DNA of 54,467 nt, taken from positions 1 through 54,467 of the forward strand of contig JAAPAO010000196.1 of assembly GCA_013115145.1 (NCBI GenBank). Direction: 5' to 3'. This document shows, piece by piece, positions 47,760 through 54,467 of the stretch. How positions within the stretch are numbered: the stretch's first letter is position 1; each line of letters begins with the position of its first letter. A model generated the notes under the pieces. The model did not search any database. It was not told the origin of the DNA and worked only from the letters and a program-made list of their open reading frames with translations. Source of the stretch: Perkinsus chesapeaki (Eukaryota; Perkinsozoa; Perkinsida; Perkinsidae). Position numbers and translations under genes: made by a program.

Positions 47760-49357
47760 CTACTTGGATAGATGAGGTTGCACTACGTAGTCGAGCCCGG
47801 CAGAGATGTGCGATAAAGGAATCCTGTGGACTGCAAGCTTTTGAGTGATGTCAACAGAACAGCCATAATTCGGGGCATGCTGAACCTGATGGCAACGCTC
47901 GGAACAAAAATACAAGACGAATGGCTCACTAGATTTGCATTGCATGCAATCCGATGAAGTACCCCACGTTTCTCCCCAATGTCGAGCAATCGAGCAGTTC
48001 GACCAGCTGCTGATAGAATGGGCTTGAAAACGGCTTCGGCAGGACTTGACCGCTTTGGTGGCGCTCCCAGTCCAATACGCCTATGGGTCCAGTGTTACTC
48101 ACCAACCGAGCGATGCATAACACGTGGGCCAGAGCCCAGTGTATCTCTTTGCAACCATTTCGAGCTGGTATCACCTGGAAAAGTCCCTTCCTCCCCAATG
48201 GATAAATGAGAGTGTTCGTGTGTCAGGTAGAGCGGACGGGGCCACGAGAACCTGCGCAGAGCCTGCCGGGTCCGGGCAGCCCGGAGATGTGATGGAGTTT
48301 CCATGGTTCAATCCGAGCTGGTCCAGTGTCGGGTAACTTACTATGCGGTCAATGAGGTCGATGTTTTGCGCAGCGAACCTCAGCGCAATACCGCCACCCA
48401 GGGACATGCCCGCGACGACCTGAGGCCTTAGACGTATGAGATTGCAGACAAGAAAAGGCCCTGCCACCGTGGAGGCTCCCAGCCGGCGGATGCTCACAAA
48501 GCTGCGATTGTTCATATATGATAATCTGTCTCAGTGCTGAATAGCATTTCCGAAATACACAGACAGGCGAACGTAAGTTCTCATCCCAAAGGACCAACAA
48601 CTTCGCCGCCGAAAAGCCCAGTGATTCTAGATCTGTATATCGGCAGTGAAGCTACAATTGTCGAGGAGGAAGGTTCTTCCTTCCATCCAGCCATCTCTAT
48701 ACAGCATTCCACTTGTTGCAGTAGAAGATCTGGTGTCAAATCTTCAACGGCAGGAGGGTCTGGTGACTTGCCCATTCCGAAGAAATCTGTTACACGACAT
48801 GGTGGTGTAGTTGAGCTCAGGGGACTACCCAGCATGATCACCTCTCCACCGTAGAGCTGAATAAGCTGGCGAGGTAGGTGACCCCATGCTGTATGGTCTT
48901 GGAGCCACCCATGCAGTAGGAGGAATCTCGGAGAGTTACGGCGTTTATCGATCGCCTGAGGAGGACACAGGTCATCCTCATTCGATAATAGGCCGCAGGA
49001 AGGTGAGAAGATTATTATGAAGCTTGCAGTGCGCGCCATGTGACAATAGTCACGATGGTAGAAGCCTATCCAAGTCATAGAGAAGTGCGAAGTCGGCAGC
49101 ATGTACAGAAACTCAAAATTGGTACGCCGTTGCGCGCAGTATGCTGGATGCTTCCGGATTGCATCTCAGTCAGTTTCCGTACGTGTCAAACTAAGCACCT
49201 CTTGATCCTGAATCGCATCAGTTTCCTTAGTAAAAAGAATCTTTTCAAAAAATTCGTGGAACTTGCGAATTACCGGGGATCGGCCACGCAAATGCAACCA
49301 ATAAAAATTGTGAAGTTCAGGACGCCGAACATCGACCGAGTCGGATGCAGCGGCCAT
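47760..49357 (-). CDS. Alpha/beta-hydrolase fold protein
   Basis: Seven exons: 49199-49357, 48829-48955, 48656-48786, 48342-48419, 48175-48251, 47930-48080, 47760-47885; 849 nt, 282 residues. After an N-terminal helix, FLLLHGWLQDHTAW is the strand-3/oxyanion HG motif, VIMLDFFGMGKS is the strand-4 D-x-x-G-x-G-x-S block, and VVAGMSLGGG holds the nucleophile elbow G-x-S-x-G with the catalytic Ser. IDRIVLVAPSA is the following strand. The catalytic acid and His are not obvious in the last two exons, whose frame is less certain. Likely an esterase, lipase or epoxide-hydrolase-like enzyme, substrate unknown. The first exon is linked by phase only; an alternative start is the ATG at 49039. Confidence 0.72.
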
Positions 49358-49399
49358 CGCTTAGAAGGCGACAACACCTCCGGGGAATGGTGGGAAACA

Positions 49400-51132
49400 A
49401 ACCCTGTAGCACCGTCAGGAACCGTCAAACACACCGCGAGTGGTTATAGTAAATGAAGTATGACACGGGCATTTCACAAACTCAACACTTCTGAGTAGAG
49501 GAAACCTTTGATATTACTTGCTGTCATCCGCGGACTCCGCAGCGCGGAGGTAATGTTCGTGCTGTGATGTCTAATGCCATTGATGACGATTGAGATTTAT
49601 TAAGGATAGTGAAAAGGGTAACAAACAACAGTAGCTATCGCACGTTTCTTTTTACTTGGACGGGAGAAAGTTTGCCTCGTCTGAAAATTTTTGTGACCAA
49701 ATTTTTGCCGGTGAAAAATCATGAGAGCTCACCGTTTGCTAGAGAAATCGATTAAGGGAATAGGCGCCTATACAACGATGTTATTAAGGAATACCTTGAA
49801 AATGCCATACCGGGATTTTTCGAGACTGGTAGTGTAAGGGAGACAGATCTTTGCATGATTTGTATCACTTGGACCAACCTCTGACAGCTGGAGGCTTCTG
49901 GCTACTGTGAAGTATCTTTCTTCGAAGGTGCTCTAGGATTACCAGCAAATAAAACCCTCGGGCTTGCAGAGTCGAGAACTCTTAGACGCAAAGATATGAT
50001 AGTCATAGTAATTACTCCCCACTCATTTCTTGGTTCCTTTTGACCCTCCCTCCCTCCCTTAACGGTTGCAACGCGAGGTAAACTCGTAAATCTTATTCAA
50101 CTGGGATCGTCGATCCCGAATTGAGCACGGGTGCACTTTGTTTCCCATATAGAGGCCTAAAGTGGAGGGAATGCAGCGGTCTATTATAGTCACTGTGATC
50201 CCTTGGACGTCAGCGGTTTATTCAGATAGTGGCGGTAGAAATGGCAATGGTTGTTTAAAACTAGCAGTACTCCTTGCAGGTCATGTCGGTCCAGAAATTG
50301 TGGACCAAGCGTTACATACCCTACCAAGGTTAGGCAAGGCTTCTCCGACGAGCTTAGTTGCTATAATGGCTGATACGTGACAGCCTGCCAAGTGACAGTA
50401 ATACGGTCTGGTCGTTTATGCCGAGTTCAGGACGTCTGCCTGTTCACAGATCGCTTCGGGAGTCGCCCGTGCCGGGCAGCCTGTGGAAATGTCAATTCTG
50501 AGAAGTTCCACTAGATTTTCGCATCCCCCACTGCGCCGGTTCCAGCCGTAACCACCAAGCACATTATGTGGGTTCGTTAAAGAGAACTGACTGGGGAAAC
50601 AGCAATCTAATAGACGACTCAACGCCGGCGTACGCAGTAGTTCTCAAGCATGTGACTCACGTGACGTGGGTGTCGTTCTCCACGACACATTCTCCACGCG
50701 AAAGCCGATGAACAGCAGCAGAGCCTAGCTCCTTAGTGTAGAACAGTGAACACAAACCATTGCAGATGGCTGAAATAGTACCGTACGTATTACATATCAA
50801 ATCAATCTCGATAGCAATCGTGATGAAACAATTGACACAAGTTTTAAACGCCTAATTTTAATCGATTTTCAACCTTTTTGAGAAACCTACTTAGCGTCTA
50901 GCATAGTAGTTAAAGTCGTGACCAGCTGGCCTATCATATGTTATACTCTGCAAAGGAGAGCCTCGGTCCAAAGAACCCCTCCTAGGCGAGCCGCTCAGAC
51001 TTGGTCGCATACGCTTTGCGGATTCTGTCTCCCGAGCTTCCTCGATCCTAAAAAGTCGACAGCTTTCATCTGTGAGTTGACCAATCTCCCGCTCATCATT
51101 TCGTGCTTGGAATGACCGAAGGTCAGGGAGAC
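49400..51132. other. Long gene-free stretch
   Basis: No coding region is supported on either strand. A 72-residue frame at 50162-50380 (plus) has no domain or splice context. The DNA is AT-rich around 49.6-50.1 kb and 50.75-50.9 kb. Confidence 0.4.
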
Positions 51133-52568
51133 TTACTTAGTAGGCACGGACCTTCGTCGCCGTCTGCCCTTTCCCTTCGCCGATCCCTCGGGGCGTCGTT
51201 GCATAGGATAATTAAGCTCCTCCTCGACAGGCTCGGGAATCGGCAGCCACTCATCCTGAAGTGACCCGTGATATTTCCCAGTGAGCAGGGCATTGCCTAC
51301 TTCTCGCATCCGAGGTTCGCGTGGCATTCGGCGGTTATCGACGCCTCGCCTATAATGATGAAACGCCGGGTTCTCGCCTCGGTCCTCCCAGCTCGGGGGC
51401 GATGGTCCACGACTTGGGAACTGCTCCCAGAGTTCTGGAGATAACATCGATTGCTCGAGAGGCCAGTAATGCTCAGCTGAGTTAATGCGATCGTGACGCT
51501 GAGGCTGAGGAGGTAAAGAGGTTCACGCTTAGGGTGAAGCAGAAAGTGGCTTACTTCCATGAAACCTCCAGAGCCGTCAAAATGCCTATCATCGTTAGCA
51601 TCGTAGAGGGAGTATTCTGCAACAGGTTCGCCCTGACCGGAGGGAAAAGATACTGTGTTGAGAACTGAGTAAACTGAGGAAGACTGTCTTCCTCAGCTCA
51701 TCCGAGTTAGAATTTCGTTTAGTTATCCGAAGTTTTGCCGAGTTTTTCTAAGTTTTGCGGCTAAGGCTAGGGCGTATGCTAAGATGCAGCAGTGCTGATC
51801 TGGAAAATATCGGAAGGACAATGACGAATGTTACCATGCCATAAAGTGCACCATGCAGCATGCACACTTACATCCTCCCATCCATCATCATCCTCATTTT
51901 CATCGGAATCGCCTTCTTTGCGCCATTCTTTATACCACTCTTTCTTCAACTCATCCCACTTCCAATCATACCACCATCCCGTCCAATTCTCCCAATTGTC
52001 CTTTCCCTCCGAGCTACGCCGTTTCTCTTCCGCCGAATGCCTCAATCTCGCTCCCCAGCCATCGGTTTTCATTTCCTCCTGATCCGAGCCGCCCTTAGGG
52101 GCAGTCCATGGGCTGGACTCAGCTTCCTTCTCGGTAGTGTCCCAACCTTTGCTTTCACTGGGAGGTGTTGTCTGGGGAGTCCTCTTCCCTTCTGGTCGCC
52201 ACTCGGTTGCCAATGATGACCTGGCAGAGGAACATCTGCACCGGTACTCTAGAAACTCCATAATAGGTTAGTAGTCCTAAAAAGTTACTGCCACTACTCT
52301 CGACAGTGTTCCCCAGCATTCCGCTGCTACCGCGAAAACACGGGGAAAATAAAATATAGTAGCAACTCACTTGAGAGGTGTAGTAGGTACTTTTGCTGTG
52401 CTCGATGTCCATGCTTCTGGCCCCACAAGACGTACTGCAGACTCCGTAGAGACTCCGGCCTGCTGAGAGTGATGGATCTGTATATGCATTACTATGAATT
52501 ACTGTGCCATTATTCGCCTTGAACCCAGCTAAGGCTTGGGCTCTCGCTGCTTCCCTGGCGAGCTCTGC
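51133..52568 (-). CDS. Trp/Lys/Glu-rich protein with basic C-terminus
   Basis: Exons 52371-52568, about 52215-51872, 51632-51555 and 51471-51133 read as coding. The second encodes a striking aromatic/charged block (NWENWTGWWYDWKWDELKKE) followed by an acidic run (GDSDENEDDDGWED). The last is Pro/Arg-rich and ends GKGRRRRRSVPTK. Exon 3 is exactly 26 codons with phase 0 on both sides. The join between exons 1 and 2 is unresolved and the 5' end is not found, so the N-terminus is missing. No family is recognised. Low-complexity Trp/Glu blocks with an Arg tail suggest a nuclear or nucleic-acid-associated protein, which is inference. Confidence 0.55.
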
Positions 52569-52963
52569 CTAAGATAAAAGTTGCCTATTGCCTACTCAGA
52601 ATGACAGTCTACGGGAACTCCCCAGAAGTATAAATTTTGTTCTTCATTTTCATAGTGAGTAATAAATAGACTTATGATCGGTATAAATGATAGTTTACTC
52701 TTGCGGTTCTTAAGCTACGAACTATTGGGTTTAAAGAACGCTCGATTACCTCGGACTGAGCAAGGACAAGGTTCTACAGGTCACGGCCCGCTAATTTTTT
52801 TAACCAGTCCCATATGTATTCACATTTTCAACGTGTTGAATGTCAACAATAAAACTCAGTGGTTCAGACTAGCATCAGGATTATCGGATGCAGCATGTGA
52901 CATCTGAGGTAGTCCAGTTTGGTAGCCCAGCTGGAGCACTGGGCAATGATAATACGTGGCGAT

Positions 52964-53010
52964 AGTCGCGTGACGCGACTCGCGTCAACGATTGGCGCGG
53001 GAAGTTGACG
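52964..53010. repeat. Two adjacent palindromes
   Basis: A perfect 17-nt palindrome (AGTCGCGT G ACGCGACT) at 52964-52980 is followed by a second stem CGTCAAC/GTTGACG spanning 52983-53010. Both lie in a gene-poor stretch. Confidence 0.85.
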
Positions 53011-53140
53011 TCCATGGAGCGCGATGGGGGCATTTGTCCCGTCGACAAAAGCATGTTGTGCGCACGCCTAGTCAAGAAATTTGTCCGCGCACATTTTGAA
53101 GGCCTTTAGTTGCAACAACTTTGGTGGAGAACCCGTCGCC

Positions 53141-54129
53141 ATGCCATCGGAAGGATCAGTTGAGCAAACTCCTTCACCAGCTGAGGCCGAACGAGTTCTT
53201 CATATCAACGTGAATTTACTTCATCACGTTAAACATGACAAGCTCGATGGAGCTCTACAAGACGTGCCCGAACTTCGCGGCGCACTCGTTATCGTGATTT
53301 TTTTTCTCGCTCGCTCAGCTCGTAATACTACCTCACACAATCCTGGGTCAACTTCTCCTCTAGTTCCGCCGCACTCGTCTATACGTACGCAGTCAGCTGC
53401 ATTTAGCACTGCATCTACTGGAAATGTGCGATCACTGGCTGGCGCTATATGTGACCGAAGGAGGTTGCGGACCCGAAGACAGTCCGGAGTCTGGACTCTA
53501 ATCCATAAAAGCTATGCAAATTCCGGACGATAAACCTTACTCGGGTTTGTCTGACTCCGATGTATCCCGTTTTGCAATCTGTTCAACGTGAGATTACTTT
53601 CATAGGATTAGGCCCGAAATTCTCATGGCACTAGTTGTCAGTTCACCGGCACTTTCTCGTTCACTGCTGTAATGAGTCAGTTGCCTCAGGGCTTTTGACC
53701 GCGGTCCAGCCTTATATGCAACCGAAATTAGGCCGACTGGATTACACCGCGATTCTTGATCGGCTGGCTGCTTGCCGGGGGAGTTGGAGTACTATATTCA
53801 ATAGTACACTCCAAGAACGAGCTTGCCGACGCTTCACCAGAGAATGTTGCCAGTGGGATTTTGCTGTAGGCAACACTTGGAGGGCTATCACATCACATCA
53901 TGCTACGAGCGACGATCCTCCCATTGTGGACATCCATATAACAAACTGTGCGAAGTACGGCATTTGTCTCTTCGGCAGCACAGATCGTCGTCCGAGAAAC
54001 GGTGAGCCTTCGGTGGGGTTTCGTCAGCGGCTGCTACTCAGTAGCACTGCCCCCTGTGCAGTATCCGTCATGTGGAGGGCTAGCAGCGCAATCTCCGCTG
54101 AAAAATCCCCTCTCGGTAGGTGTTGCTAA
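53141..54129 (+). other. Unclear open frames, possible degraded gene
   Basis: Frames at 53141-53533 (starting MPSEGSVEQTPSPAEAERVL) and 53635-54129 are open, but carry no recognised domain and cannot be joined convincingly. The second contains an imperfect hairpin (GAGTACTAT/ATAGTACACTC, about 53788-53813). They may be remnants of a mobile element or of a gene running off the contig; no function is assigned. Confidence 0.25.
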
Positions 54130-54394
54130 ATGGATGTTGAAACTTGAGGAGATGTTCCCGTTGTTCGACACAAATCGGGTTCTGCCGGTGCCAGTTTGTC
54201 ACAAAATACCAAGCTTTCGCTTTTGTAACATCCCAGGCTTTCCCCGCTGCTTCCATCACGCAGCGTGATTCACGATCACAATAACTCACAATTCGAGACG
54301 GAGCTTGGGAACTTCGCGGTTGGAATCGGACATAGGTATTAGTCCCGCGGACGGAGGTAGAGTCAATCTGCAAGTCTAGTGGTACCAGAGCAGT

Positions 54395-54467
<73 letters not shown>
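54395..54467. repeat. Poly-G run at contig end
   Basis: About 73 nt of G with a single C. Such runs at contig ends are typical of no-signal calls in two-colour short-read sequencing and are unlikely to be real sequence. Confidence 0.9.

Noticed and set aside
51828-52216. Ser/His/Pro-rich plus-strand frames
   Set aside because: They are shadows of the Trp/Lys/Glu-rich minus-strand exon, whose codon pattern and splice sites are better.

Overview
This is nuclear DNA of an intron-dense protist. The best fit is an alveolate of the Perkinsus type. That is an inference from gene content and intron style: small secreted Cys-rich families, PAN/Apple proteins, a sortilin, a giant IPT/GCC2-GCC3 multi-pass protein, many GT-AG introns of about 38-53 nt and eukaryotic tRNA genes. 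No database was searched. Exon joins were worked out by hand from splice sites, phase and paralogue comparison.

Layout. 1-1876: two copies, minus strand, of a secreted Cys-rich gene; the first is frameshifted and cut by the window edge. 3.2-5.9 kb: a B-box/coiled-coil (TRIM-like) gene, plus. 7.4-11.4 kb: three tandem paralogues of a WRN/RNase D-like DEDDy 3'-5' exonuclease, plus; the third has lost catalytic residues and gained a low-complexity tail. 11.6-14.0 kb: a two-PAN-domain gene. 14.5 kb: a small secreted protein. 15.4-22.3 kb: a complete VPS10/sortilin receptor on the minus strand, about 25 exons and 892 residues.

23.7-43.6 kb: one giant plus-strand gene that starts with a signal peptide. 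It runs through IPT/TIG repeats, then GCC2/GCC3-like cysteine modules, then a multi-pass membrane domain, and ends at a stop at 43560. Three tRNA genes (Pro-AGG, His-GTG, Leu-AAG) lie in its introns, on the same strand. 43.6-44.2 kb: 42-bp tandem repeats, an assembly gap, and an exact inverted copy of the repeat. 44.3-46.6 kb: a 761-residue single-exon protein with OB-fold/zinc-ribbon character. 46.7-49.4 kb: an unknown three-exon gene and an alpha/beta hydrolase, both minus. 51.1-52.6 kb: a Trp/Lys/Glu-rich protein, minus. The window ends in a poly-G run that looks like a sequencing artefact.

How the genes may work together. The sortilin and the giant CRMP-like protein are divergently arranged about 1.4 kb apart. 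In apicomplexans a sortilin sorts cargo to the invasion organelles and the CRMP proteins trigger rhoptry discharge. The pairing is therefore suggestive, but a functional link here is inference. The other genes form no obvious pathway.
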